64,000 nt of DNA from assembly GCA_023431285.1 (NCBI GenBank), contig JAEYXN010000314.1:1-64000 (forward strand), given 5' to 3'. A program made the translations under genes and the position numbers. Below the pieces are notes generated by a model. That model was not told the origin of the DNA, ran no database searches, and was given only the letters and a program-made list of their open reading frames with translations. The stretch comes from Bacteroidota bacterium. GTDB taxonomy: Bacteria; Bacteroidota; Bacteroidia; Cytophagales; Cyclobacteriaceae. This document shows, one piece after another, positions 26,289 through 34,202 of this stretch (within the stretch, counting starts at the first letter, position 1; each line of letters opens with the position of its first letter).

Positions 26289-26825
26289 TTGAAAAAAATC
26301 ATCGCCATAGCACTGATCGCCCTCATCCTCATGAATGTCATGGGCTACTATGGAGTGTTTATCGGCCTTCAGATCAAGAACGATGTCGCTATGAAGACTC
26401 GACTCGATCTGGACGACTTCTCCCCTTCACAAATTGTCACAATCGAAATTCCACTTACCCTTCCTTACGGTGCGGCTGCTTCGGATTTTGAACGCGTGGA
26501 TGGAACCTTTACTCACAAAGGCGAAGTGTACAGGTTGCTTAAGCAAAAAGTATTCAACGATGTACTGACCATTCAGTGTGTTAAGGACTCCGAAGCAAGA
26601 AAGATCCAGCTGGCTCTGGCGGAATATGTAAAGACCTTTGCCGATGACCAGTCCTCTTCTACTCAAGGAAAGACAGTATTCACTTTCATCAAAGATTATT
26701 TACCTGAATCGATCTCTATCGGCCAATTGTCTGGCTGGTGGAACGTGGATCTGATCAGAAACTCTTCTACTAAAGTATTTATCTCATCTTTCGTCAGCAA
26801 CATTGTTCATCCGCCTGAACGCTGA
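26289..26825 (+). CDS. membrane-anchored hypothetical protein
   Basis: 178 residues from a TTG at 26289; the first ATG is too far inside the signal anchor to be the start. The N-terminal helix (about 3-29) looks like an uncleaved anchor or signal peptide, followed by a soluble region with beta-rich character and a C-terminal SGWWNVDL segment. I do not recognise a family. It stands alone between a response regulator and a convergent membrane protein gene and has its own predicted promoter. Confidence 0.75.
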   Translation: MKKIIAIALIALILMNVMGYYGVFIGLQIKNDVAMKTRLDLDDFSPSQIVTIEIPLTLPYGAAASDFERVDGTFTHKGEVYRLLKQKVFNDVLTIQCVKDSEARKIQLALAEYVKTFADDQSSSTQGKTVFTFIKDYLPESISIGQLSGWWNVDLIRNSSTKVFISSFVSNIVHPPER

Positions 26826-26951
26826 CCGCGACACCCGGTAATGTTTCGTTACCAGATTGAAGCACTCACCTTATATCCTTTCTGTTAGTTTGGTTATGGC
26901 AGCCAGGATGGTATTGCTTCACACTTAAGTTAAAAATTGTTGGAAAATATT

Positions 26952-27054
26952 GGGACCGCCGGTCCAGTGGTTTGGGGTGCTGGCGGTTCCCATTATGATA
27001 GATACCAGGGGCGTTTTCGGTCCCCTTGAATTTGCAGACAAGTCCTGCGTCTGC
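26952..27054. other. three consecutive hairpins between convergent genes
   Basis: GGGACCGCC (26952-26960) with GGCGGTTCCC (26982-26991, one bulge); AGGGG (27007-27011) with CCCCT (27022-27026); GCAGAC (27034-27039) with GTCTGC (27049-27054). They fill most of the 244-bp gap between 26825 and 27070. They may be terminators for both genes or a small RNA; no U tract is present. Confidence 0.4.
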
Positions 27055-27069
27055 TCCCCTCACAGGGAT

Positions 27070-27699
27070 TCATTTAATTCTCTTGATTACGGTACTTACA
27101 ATAAGCCAGATGACTGGTGGAAGACCCGCACTTAGGATGATCGCGATCGTTGGGTCAGCATTTCCCTGGGCTCCGATAATGCTGTAAACGACTGCCATCG
27201 GAATGGTGCCACATAGCAAGGCGACGTGAAACTTAATCGCGTTCATGCGCGTCAGACCCGCCATACAAGCTACCACCTCAGGCAAAACGGGTAACCATCT
27301 CGACAGAACGACGATCCAGCCACCGGCACGTTCCGCGATACCTCTCCCCTTTTCAAATTCTTTCTCTCCCAATATCTTTTTCGTAGTGCCTTCTCCGAAT
27401 GAACGACAAACCCAGTAGGCCAGGGATCCGCTTCCGAACGAGCCTGCAATGCTGATCAGTGAACCTATTACCGGACCATAGAGAAACCCTGTCGCTGCCA
27501 TGATGATCGTTGCCGGAAGCGGGAGCAGGAGATCAGTAATCAACAAGAGTATTGACATCAGCCATGCCCATGGACCATAGTTCCGTAGCCATCCCATAGA
27601 CCCTTCCAGGGTGAACATCTGCATGAGGTCATCTCCCCAGATCGCAAATGAGATCAGGACAATAGCAGTGAACGCAATTAATGCGGCAAGAAGGCGCAA
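27070..27699 (-). CDS. TVP38/TMEM64 (VTT/DedA-like) membrane protein
   Basis: 209 residues with five to six hydrophobic helices. The VTT core is visible: LLLPLPATIIMAATGFLYGP, GSFGSGSLAYWVCRSFG, and FEKGRGIAERAGGWIVVLSRWLPVLPEVVACMAGL, including the conserved F/L-SR-xxP motif. Relatives flip or move lipids or support envelope homeostasis, but the exact role here is unknown. It lies divergent to the PNPOx-fold gene at 27768. Confidence 0.9.
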   Translation of the reverse strand: MRLLAALIAFTAIVLISFAIWGDDLMQMFTLEGSMGWLRNYGPWAWLMSILLLITDLLLPLPATIIMAATGFLYGPVIGSLISIAGSFGSGSLAYWVCRSFGEGTTKKILGEKEFEKGRGIAERAGGWIVVLSRWLPVLPEVVACMAGLTRMNAIKFHVALLCGTIPMAVVYSIIGAQGNADPTIAIILSAGLPPVIWLIVSTVIKRIK

Positions 27700-27755
27700 T
27701 GGTGTCTGTTTGGAAAGCTAAAAATAGGAGGATTAACGATCTGTCAAATGTTTTT

Positions 27756-27763
27756 TAGATTTG
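27756..27763 (+). promoter_or_regulatory. -7 box almost abutting a start codon
   Basis: TAGATTTG matches TAnnTTTG exactly and ends four bases before the ATG at 27768. Transcription would start at or near the A of the ATG, so the mRNA is probably leaderless. No clear -33 element. Confidence 0.5.
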
Positions 27764-27767
27764 CAGT

Positions 27768-28208
27768 ATGAGTAAGCCTGTTCCGGAAAAGGTAAGTCCA
27801 TCGGACGCTAAAGAACGCGCCCTCGCGCTCGTGAGAACTGTACGTTTTCCTGTGCTCGCCACAATGGATGGAGTTCAGCCAAGGGTACGACCTGTTTCTC
27901 CGGTCCGCACCGAGGGCTTTACCATTTACGTTGCGAACCTCCGTAGCTATCACAAGACAACGGAGATTGCGGATAATCCCAAAGTAGAACTCTGTTATGT
28001 CGATGGAGACCATAATCAGGTGCGAATCTCCGGGGTCGCTGAAGTGCTGAAAGACAGAAATATCCTTGAAGATATCTGGCGAAGTAACAAACTGCTTCAG
28101 CATTATCTCGGGTCTATCGATAATCCGGACCTGATCGTTTACAGGATCATCCCACAACGGGTGCGCTACATGGTGGAGTGGGCGCTGGAGTATTACGAGA
28201 TCGAATAG
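27768..28208 (+). CDS. pyridoxamine 5'-phosphate oxidase-like (split-barrel) protein
   Basis: 146 residues with the FMN-binding split-barrel fold: VRTVRFPVLATMDGVQPRVR at the N-terminus (the strand and loop that usually hold FMN phosphate), then FTIYVANLRSYHKTTEIADN and VELCYVDGDHNQVRISGVAE. The family includes flavin reductases, F420- or heme-binding proteins and general stress proteins; true PdxH activity is unlikely at this length. No partner gene is adjacent. It is probably translated from a leaderless message. Confidence 0.87.
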   Translation: MSKPVPEKVSPSDAKERALALVRTVRFPVLATMDGVQPRVRPVSPVRTEGFTIYVANLRSYHKTTEIADNPKVELCYVDGDHNQVRISGVAEVLKDRNILEDIWRSNKLLQHYLGSIDNPDLIVYRIIPQRVRYMVEWALEYYEIE

Positions 28209-28253
28209 GTCTTTCCTGATATTTGTGGTTGACTAAAACGGAACCAAGTTTGT

Positions 28254-28349
28254 GGCGCGTCCCTGCGGGCCGGGCTGTCCGTTACAAGTCCTCGCTCCTC
28301 CCACTTCCCATCGCCGCTGCGGGCTTTCCACTTCCATCCCTCGCGCGGG
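28254..28349. repeat. dispersed GC-rich intergenic repeat, copy B
   Basis: Same start (GGCGCGTCCCTGCGGGCCGG) and same end (ACTTCCATCCCTCGCGCGGG) as the copy at 10286-10370, but about 11 bp longer owing to extra bases in the middle. It fills the gap between the PNPOx-fold gene and the convergent kinase gene. Confidence 0.8.
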
Positions 28350-28458
28350 CCTCTGCTTCTTTTTTGGTCATTCACTATGAGTTGCGTATATCACTTCGGT
28401 TGCCCAAGATCAAGCAAGGAAAAATCAGTGTATTAAGTGAAAAACACATCATGAGGAT

Positions 28459-30465
28459 CTATCCTGCAACGGAAGCATTGGAGGACTCGGTCACCGGTTG
28501 ACTCTGGTTGTTCTTCGGAATGCGCAGGGTAAGCGTTGTGCCGGATCTGGAGGAGTGAGAATCAACTTCAACAGTTCCCTTCACAACACTCATGCGCGAC
28601 CGGATGTTCTTCCATCCATTTCCAGTTCCTTTCTCAAGGGCGTTGACATCGAAGCCACGACCGTCATCTTCAACCATCACCACGAGCTCGTCTTCATGAC
28701 CTGTGAGATGTATCTCGACACGATTAGCACTCGCGTATTTAATGATATTATTGGTCCATTCCTGGATCACACGGTAAAGGGAGATCTCTTCCTGTTCAGT
28801 GAGTCGACCGGGGAAGTTAAAAGCGGAAACACTGAAGCGAGGCCCTCCCGATTGATTGAGGCGCGACACCATTTCATCGAGAGCAGGTTTGAGACCGGCA
28901 TGAATGAGCGTGTGCGGCATCAGGTTGAAAGCGATGCTTCTGAATTCATGATTGATCTGTTTCAGAAGTCCATCGGTGCGTTCGAGTACATCCAGCTTCT
29001 TTTCATCATCCCGCGCAGTGTTAATCTCCTCCAACGAGAGTCGCAAACTGGATATCCATTGACCCATTCCGTCATGCAAATCCCTTGCAAAACGTTTTCT
29101 CTCGTTTTCCTGCGATTCTATAGATGCCTTGATGAGAGCCTCGCGCAATGAGATTTCATGTTCCTTGCGAGCTACATCCCGTTTTCGTGCTTCACGACCG
29201 CGAAGCAATAACACAATGATCACAATAAGAGCCAGCGTAACCACTAACGCAGCAATGACTACTACGTCCCGTTGAATCCTTGTTTCCTTGCGCGCAAGCT
29301 CTGCATCTTGTAAAGCGATGGTCTGCTCTTTCTTATCGGTCTCGTACCTGACTTGCAAGGCGGCAACTTCTTTTCGCCCGGCTTCACTGATCAGGGAGTC
29401 CTTTACCGCAGCGTATTGTACGTGGGCATCGAGGCTTCTCCGCCAGTCTCCATTCGCTTTGTAGAGTTCATACAGGTTAAGGTGAATCTTCCCTTCCTCG
29501 GGACGAACACCTTTTTTCTGAGCTGAATCCAGAGCTTCCAGAAGATAACGTTCCGCAAGCGCATAGTTTCCCCGTTGCGTCTCTATTCGTCCCATCATAT
29601 TCAGACTGGAGACCACACCGGAAAACTCACCGATCTTTCTTCTCAAAGCCAACGCCTGCGCTGAATACCATTGAGCGCTGTCATAATTATTCTCCAGGGT
29701 ATAAATCTCGGCCAGGTTGTTCTGCACCACTGCCAGGCTCGTTGAATTACCCTTCTCTACAAGAAGCGCGAGTGCATGATGGTAAACTTTCTTCGCCTCG
29801 GGGTAGTTGCCTTTCCTAAAGTATATGTTGCCGGTATTGATAAGGGAGGTCCCCATTTCTGCTGTGTTGCCGGTCTTTTGATGTTGCACAAAAGCCTGCT
29901 GGTAGTACTCAAGTGCCTTGTTAAGGTCGTTCTGATACTCGTATACCGCTGCGACATTGTTCAACGCCTGGCCTATTCCCATAGGAATGTTAATCCCTTC
30001 ATATAAGCGCAATGCCGCCAATTGATGGCGAAGTGCCTGCTCATATTCACCTTTCCGAAAGAATGAGCCACCAAGCTTTAGCTGAAGGCTCGCCACGCGG
30101 ACGCTGTCTCCAAGAGATCTCCTGAGTGAAAGGGCCTCCCGCCAGTATGATGTCGCTTTGTCGTAGCTAGCTTTGTCATAATGCAGAAACGCGGCGTCAC
30201 TGTAAACCTGTGCAAGTCCACTTATGAAGCCGAGCTTTCTGCCAAGTGCGATTCCCATTTCTCCAAACCTGAGCGCGGAGTCTTGGTCAACGACGCGATA
30301 CTCGTAACACAGGTCTGCAAATGCGAGGACACCCAGCGTATCATTTGCATGACGTGCTGCAACCTTCCTCAGACTATCAAGCCGGTCTCTCAATTGAGGT
30401 TGTGCGAGGGAATAGAAACAACAAAGAACCAATAAGATCGTCAGACATCGGCGAGTCGGGCTCAT
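28459..30465 (-). CDS. TPR-containing sensor histidine kinase (HisKA_3/NarX type)
   Basis: 668 residues. Signal peptide, then a periplasmic array of about six to seven TPRs (about 75-340), a charged coiled helix, one membrane helix (about 405-427), a cytoplasmic coiled coil, the HisKA_3 box FARDLHDGMGQWISSLRLSL (phospho-acceptor His about 468) and an ATPase domain with LYRVIQEWTNNIIKYA and DDGRGFD. This is the classic Bacteroidota TPR-kinase layout. The LuxR-type regulator at 30545-31216 lies upstream on the same strand (79 bp gap), so the two make a two-component system; the signal is unknown. Confidence 0.95.
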   Translation of the reverse strand: MSPTRRCLTILLVLCCFYSLAQPQLRDRLDSLRKVAARHANDTLGVLAFADLCYEYRVVDQDSALRFGEMGIALGRKLGFISGLAQVYSDAAFLHYDKASYDKATSYWREALSLRRSLGDSVRVASLQLKLGGSFFRKGEYEQALRHQLAALRLYEGINIPMGIGQALNNVAAVYEYQNDLNKALEYYQQAFVQHQKTGNTAEMGTSLINTGNIYFRKGNYPEAKKVYHHALALLVEKGNSTSLAVVQNNLAEIYTLENNYDSAQWYSAQALALRRKIGEFSGVVSSLNMMGRIETQRGNYALAERYLLEALDSAQKKGVRPEEGKIHLNLYELYKANGDWRRSLDAHVQYAAVKDSLISEAGRKEVAALQVRYETDKKEQTIALQDAELARKETRIQRDVVVIAALVVTLALIVIIVLLLRGREARKRDVARKEHEISLREALIKASIESQENERKRFARDLHDGMGQWISSLRLSLEEINTARDDEKKLDVLERTDGLLKQINHEFRSIAFNLMPHTLIHAGLKPALDEMVSRLNQSGGPRFSVSAFNFPGRLTEQEEISLYRVIQEWTNNIIKYASANRVEIHLTGHEDELVVMVEDDGRGFDVNALEKGTGNGWKNIRSRMSVVKGTVEVDSHSSRSGTTLTLRIPKNNQSQPVTESSNASVAG

Positions 30466-30544
30466 ACGGCAGGTAGAGGTAGGGATATGAACATCAAGAT
30501 GATCAATTTCTCCCTGATATTAAACTCCTGGAAGAAATAAAAAG

Positions 30545-31216
30545 CTAGATCAGATTATTGGCGTACGCAAATTTGATCAGGCCAACAAGGGAGTTAGTGC
30601 CTGTTTTTCGGAAGATGTTTTTCCGGTGTGTTTCAACAGTCCGTTCGCTGATAAAAAGTTGCTCTGCTATCTCCTTGTTGGAATATTCCTTTGCGATGAG
30701 TTTCACTATTTCGCGTTCTCTGTCGGTAAGCAGTTTTCCTTCGTCGGGGTTATTCAGGTTCTGGATCAGTAGCTTATTGACATCGCTGCTGAGATAGATC
30801 TTCCCGGCCTGCACATCTTCTATGGCCTGAACAAGCTCGCGGTGGGAATCATTCTTCAGAACGAATCCATGGACTCCTGCTTTGAGAATCTCTTTCACGA
30901 GGTGCACTTCATTGTGCATGCTGAGAACAATGAGTCGCATATCAGGACGTATCCTGGTGATCGTATGAATCAAAGATAAACCATCCATCCCGGGCAGATT
31001 AAAGTCGGTGATGAGCAGATCAGCTTCTTCCCGCTCAAAATATTTGAGAGCGCTTTCCGCTGTCGAGAACGTTTTTTCTACTCGAAGACCTTCCTGCTTT
31101 TCCAAAAGACTTTTGATTCCATCCATCAGGATAGCATGGTCATCAACAAGAACAACACGGGTGACCGTCATTCGCGGCTTAGGTTTGAAGAACTTAAAAA
31201 TACCAGCGTTTTCCAT
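30545..31216 (-). CDS. NarL/LuxR-family response regulator
   Basis: 223 residues (a later start at 31171, MTVTRVVLVDDHAILMDG, is possible and would remove 15 residues). Receiver with acidic pair VDDH, phospho-acceptor Asp in DLLITDFNLPGMDG and Lys in GFVLKND. The C-terminal LuxR HTH reads LTDREREIVKLIAKEYSNKE, then ISERTVETHRKNIFRKTG. It is the cognate regulator of the TPR kinase downstream. Confidence 0.95.
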   Translation of the reverse strand: MENAGIFKFFKPKPRMTVTRVVLVDDHAILMDGIKSLLEKQEGLRVEKTFSTAESALKYFEREEADLLITDFNLPGMDGLSLIHTITRIRPDMRLIVLSMHNEVHLVKEILKAGVHGFVLKNDSHRELVQAIEDVQAGKIYLSSDVNKLLIQNLNNPDEGKLLTDREREIVKLIAKEYSNKEIAEQLFISERTVETHRKNIFRKTGTNSLVGLIKFAYANNLI

Positions 31217-31290
31217 TCACTACAAATAAAATAATGAATGATGGGTCACGGTATCCGTGCTGGTGGGTATCATTCAGTAGCGCGTGACAC

Positions 31291-31323
31291 GTAGCAGGTA
31301 GCATGTAGCATGTAACAGGTAGG
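31291..31323 (+). repeat. octamer repeat run, forward orientation
   Basis: Four to five degenerate units of GTAGCAGG / GTAGCATG / GTAACAGG in tandem. Complementary to the longer run at 31431-31551 and the same family as 52424-52745. Confidence 0.7.
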
Positions 31324-31430
31324 TGGCAGCATAGGACATGCTCCAGGTATCATATTCCACCTAGTCCTACCCAGATTGATTTCAGCGGCAGGTAACATCG
31401 TGCCATAGGCATGAGCGCTTCTTGCTACGG

Positions 31431-31551
31431 CAGTTTGCTACTTGCTACTTGTTTCCTGTTACTTGCTCCCTGCTACTTGCTACCTGCTACTTGTTACCTG
31501 CTACTTGCTACTTGCTACTTGTTACCTGCTACCTGTTACTTGCTACCTGCC
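31431..31551 (-). repeat. octamer repeat run, reverse orientation
   Basis: About fifteen degenerate 8-bp units (CTTGCTAC, CTTGTTAC, CCTGCTAC, CCTGTTAC) in tandem over 120 bp, ending at CTACCTGCC. No ORF of real composition. The length probably varies by slippage. Confidence 0.8.
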
Positions 31552-31693
31552 CCTTCCGTGCCCGATTGCGGACACCCCTGTGCGATCCTGAATAGCAAGA
31601 AGGGGCATTCACCGCTGAATTTCCATGTATTGGGCTATTTTTTCCGGGCACGGATGTTGGCATCCACAGGTGATTTTAAACAAAATACCTCTT

Positions 31694-34120
31694 ATGCTGA
31701 AGAATTATGTCCTCATCGCTTTTCGCAACCTTCAGAAGCACAAGTCTTTTTCACTGATCAATATACTGGGGCTGTCTCTGGGACTTGCGTGTTGCCTTAT
31801 GCTCACGCTCTATATCCAGGATGAGCTGAGCTATGACAAGGATCTCAACAGAAAGGAAGATGTTTACCGGATCGTGACAGAGTTCGAAGGCGTCATTGGT
31901 TTCGACAAACTGGGGACAGCCTCACCTCCAATAGCCCTTGCGTTGGCAGAAGAGTTACCTGAAGTGGAAGCGGCGGCGCGTCTGCTTACCCCTCCCGGTA
32001 CAAATCAAAACCTCATCAAGCATGGAGACAACGTCTTCTACATTTCTGATGGTTACCTCGGCGACTCAACTGTATTTGACGTCCTTACCTTTGACATAAT
32101 CGAAGGTAACCCTTCCACCGCGCTGGAACATCCCAATTCCATCGCTATCGCGGAATCTCTCTCTAAGAAACTCTTCGGAAACGAGTCTGCTCTCAATAAA
32201 TCATTTCAACTCAGCCAGGGGAATGAATCATTTGAAGTGAAGGTTACTGCAGTGTACAAGGACAAGAAAAAGAGTGTAATCAGACCAAACTTCATCGTAA
32301 ACATATACAGCGGCGGATTGGGTATGTATCTGCGGTCTCCCAATGCTAACAACGAATGGGCTGGACAAAACTTCGTGCCTTCTTACCTCAAGCTGGTACC
32401 GGGACACAACCGTGAGGAGGTAATCAGTAAAATGAATGCCGTCCTCACCAAATACGGCGCTGAAAACATGAAGGCTCTCGGGATCAAGAAGAAGCTTTCC
32501 ATCGAACCCGTCAAAGACATCTACCTGCATTCAGATGTACAGCAAAGTCCGCGTATCAACGGGATCTACATCGTCGCGTCAATAGGGTTCTTCATACTTC
32601 TCCTGGCCTGTATCAACTTCATGAACCTTTCCACAGCGAAGGCAACAAAACGTGCCGCCGAAATAGGTGTGCGTAAAGTGCTGGGTGCATTTCGAAGCTC
32701 ACTCATTTCCCAATTGCTCGGAGAAGCGATGATCCTGGTTTTGATCGCCGTTATCGTAAGCCTCGTGATCATTCAACTCGCCCTCCCCTGGTTCAATACG
32801 CTTACAGGAAAAGAGATCTCTTTAGGGTTGCTCAACAACCTCCCATTCGTATTACTGGTAATCTCGATAGTAATTATTACCGGTGTTCTTGCAGGCAGTT
32901 ATCCTGCATTCTATCTATCATCATTCAAACCCGCAAGTGTCCTCAAAGGACGCCCTTCGATGAGCAATGCCTCTGGAAAGTTGCGTCAGACACTTGTTGT
33001 ATTCCAGTTTGTCATTGGTATCGGACTCGTTTGTTCCATGATCACTATTTCTCAACAAATGGAGTTTATGCGCAATAAGAATCTCGGATTTAACTCAGAC
33101 GCAAAGGTGGTCATTCCGTTACGGACGGATAATGCGTTAAAAGCGTATCCTGTGTTGCAAAAGGAGGTTAGCAAGATACCAGGCGTTAAAGGTGTATCAG
33201 GAACCGATTACGTTCCGGGTTCTTATATCTTCAACGATATGCCGCTTTACAAGCGCGGAGAAAACATGGACGTAGCCAAACTGCATCGCATCAACGTGGT
33301 AGATCACAACTACATGGAATTGCTGGGATTAAAGCTTGTGGCAGGAAGACAGTTTACAGATAATCGTGAGACCGACGGTGGATCAAAGATCATCGTGAAC
33401 ATGTCCTCGGTAAAAGAGCTTGGCCTCACTCCCGAAAAGGCTATCGGAGAAAAGTTGTACTTCGACTGGCAGGGAAACACAAGGGAATTTGAAGTGATCG
33501 GTGTTATGGAAGACTACCACCAGGTATCACTGAAGGAAAAGATCAATCCGATGGCGTTTCGCAGCCCAGCTATGGACGAATCATTCGCATATGCTGTACT
33601 GGACATTAAGACGGACCAGTTCTCTTCAGCGAAAGTCGCAGTAGAAGAAACCTGGAAATCGCTCGTGAACGATACACCGTTTGAGTTCCAGTTTCTCGAT
33701 GAAAACATTCAGGAGCAATATTCAGAAGACAAGAAAGTGGCTGCAATCATTGGCACTTTCACGGTAATGGCAATGATAATTTCCTGTCTGGGCCTCTATG
33801 GATTGTCAACTTACATGACCGAACGCAGATTCCGTGAGATTGGTATCCGTAAAGTAATGGGCGCCAGCGTTAAAGATATTCTAAGGATAATGACCGGCGA
33901 GTTTATCAAGCTTGTTTTGATTGCTTTCGCTATTTCCATTCCGCTGGCGTGGTGGGGCATGACCAAATGGCTCGAGACCTTTGCTTACAGAATTGAGATC
34001 GGTGTGGTCGCGTTCCTTATTGCAGGTGGCGCCGCCGTCATCGTCGCGTTGATAACAGTAAGCATGGAATCATTCAGAGCAGCGACTACTGATCCTGTCA
34101 AGGCTTTGAAAGCTGATTAG
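31694..34120 (+). CDS. FtsX/MacB-type ABC transporter permease
   Basis: 808 residues from ATG 31694 (the frame runs 23 codons further up, but MLKNYVLIAFRNLQKHKSFS is the typical family start). Layout: one N-terminal helix (about 20-42), MacB-like periplasmic domain, three helices with an FtsX signature (FINLSTAKATKRAAEIGVRK-type region around 320-345), a second periplasmic domain (about 450-680) and a final FtsX group (EIGIRKVMGASVKDIL). No ATPase is encoded beside it, as is usual for these duplicated Bacteroidota permeases. Probably acts in envelope export or stress response. Confidence 0.92.
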   Translation: MLKNYVLIAFRNLQKHKSFSLINILGLSLGLACCLMLTLYIQDELSYDKDLNRKEDVYRIVTEFEGVIGFDKLGTASPPIALALAEELPEVEAAARLLTPPGTNQNLIKHGDNVFYISDGYLGDSTVFDVLTFDIIEGNPSTALEHPNSIAIAESLSKKLFGNESALNKSFQLSQGNESFEVKVTAVYKDKKKSVIRPNFIVNIYSGGLGMYLRSPNANNEWAGQNFVPSYLKLVPGHNREEVISKMNAVLTKYGAENMKALGIKKKLSIEPVKDIYLHSDVQQSPRINGIYIVASIGFFILLLACINFMNLSTAKATKRAAEIGVRKVLGAFRSSLISQLLGEAMILVLIAVIVSLVIIQLALPWFNTLTGKEISLGLLNNLPFVLLVISIVIITGVLAGSYPAFYLSSFKPASVLKGRPSMSNASGKLRQTLVVFQFVIGIGLVCSMITISQQMEFMRNKNLGFNSDAKVVIPLRTDNALKAYPVLQKEVSKIPGVKGVSGTDYVPGSYIFNDMPLYKRGENMDVAKLHRINVVDHNYMELLGLKLVAGRQFTDNRETDGGSKIIVNMSSVKELGLTPEKAIGEKLYFDWQGNTREFEVIGVMEDYHQVSLKEKINPMAFRSPAMDESFAYAVLDIKTDQFSSAKVAVEETWKSLVNDTPFEFQFLDENIQEQYSEDKKVAAIIGTFTVMAMIISCLGLYGLSTYMTERRFREIGIRKVMGASVKDILRIMTGEFIKLVLIAFAISIPLAWWGMTKWLETFAYRIEIGVVAFLIAGGAAVIVALITVSMESFRAATTDPVKALKAD

Positions 34121-34152
34121 ACTTTGAACTATTTCTGATCTTTCATAAAAAC

Positions 34153-34186
34153 GAAGGGACTGCCATTGGACAGTCCCTTCTTATTT
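34153..34186. terminator. terminator between FtsX permease and RND operon
   Basis: GAAGGGACTG (34153-34162) and CAGTCCCTTC (34171-34180) form a perfect 10-bp stem with an 8-nt loop, then TTATTT on the plus strand. On the minus side A-rich bases give U-rich RNA, so it can serve both convergent genes. Confidence 0.8.
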
Positions 34187-34202
34187 AAACGCATGCTAAC
34201 AC

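Larger units (their letters stand above)
31217..31693. other. gene-free interval holding inverted octamer-repeat arrays
   Basis: Between the divergent response-regulator and FtsX-type genes. It contains a short run of GTAGCAGG-like octamers (31291-31323) and a long run of the complementary form (31431-31551), so the two can fold back on each other. Elsewhere only the start region of the next gene. The Leu/Cys/Tyr-rich frame here is repeat translation, not a gene. Confidence 0.7.

Noticed and set aside
31411..31824. 137-residue plus-strand frame rich in Leu, Cys, Tyr and Thr
   Set aside because: It is the translation of the octamer repeat and runs into the FtsX gene in another frame; composition is purely repeat-driven.
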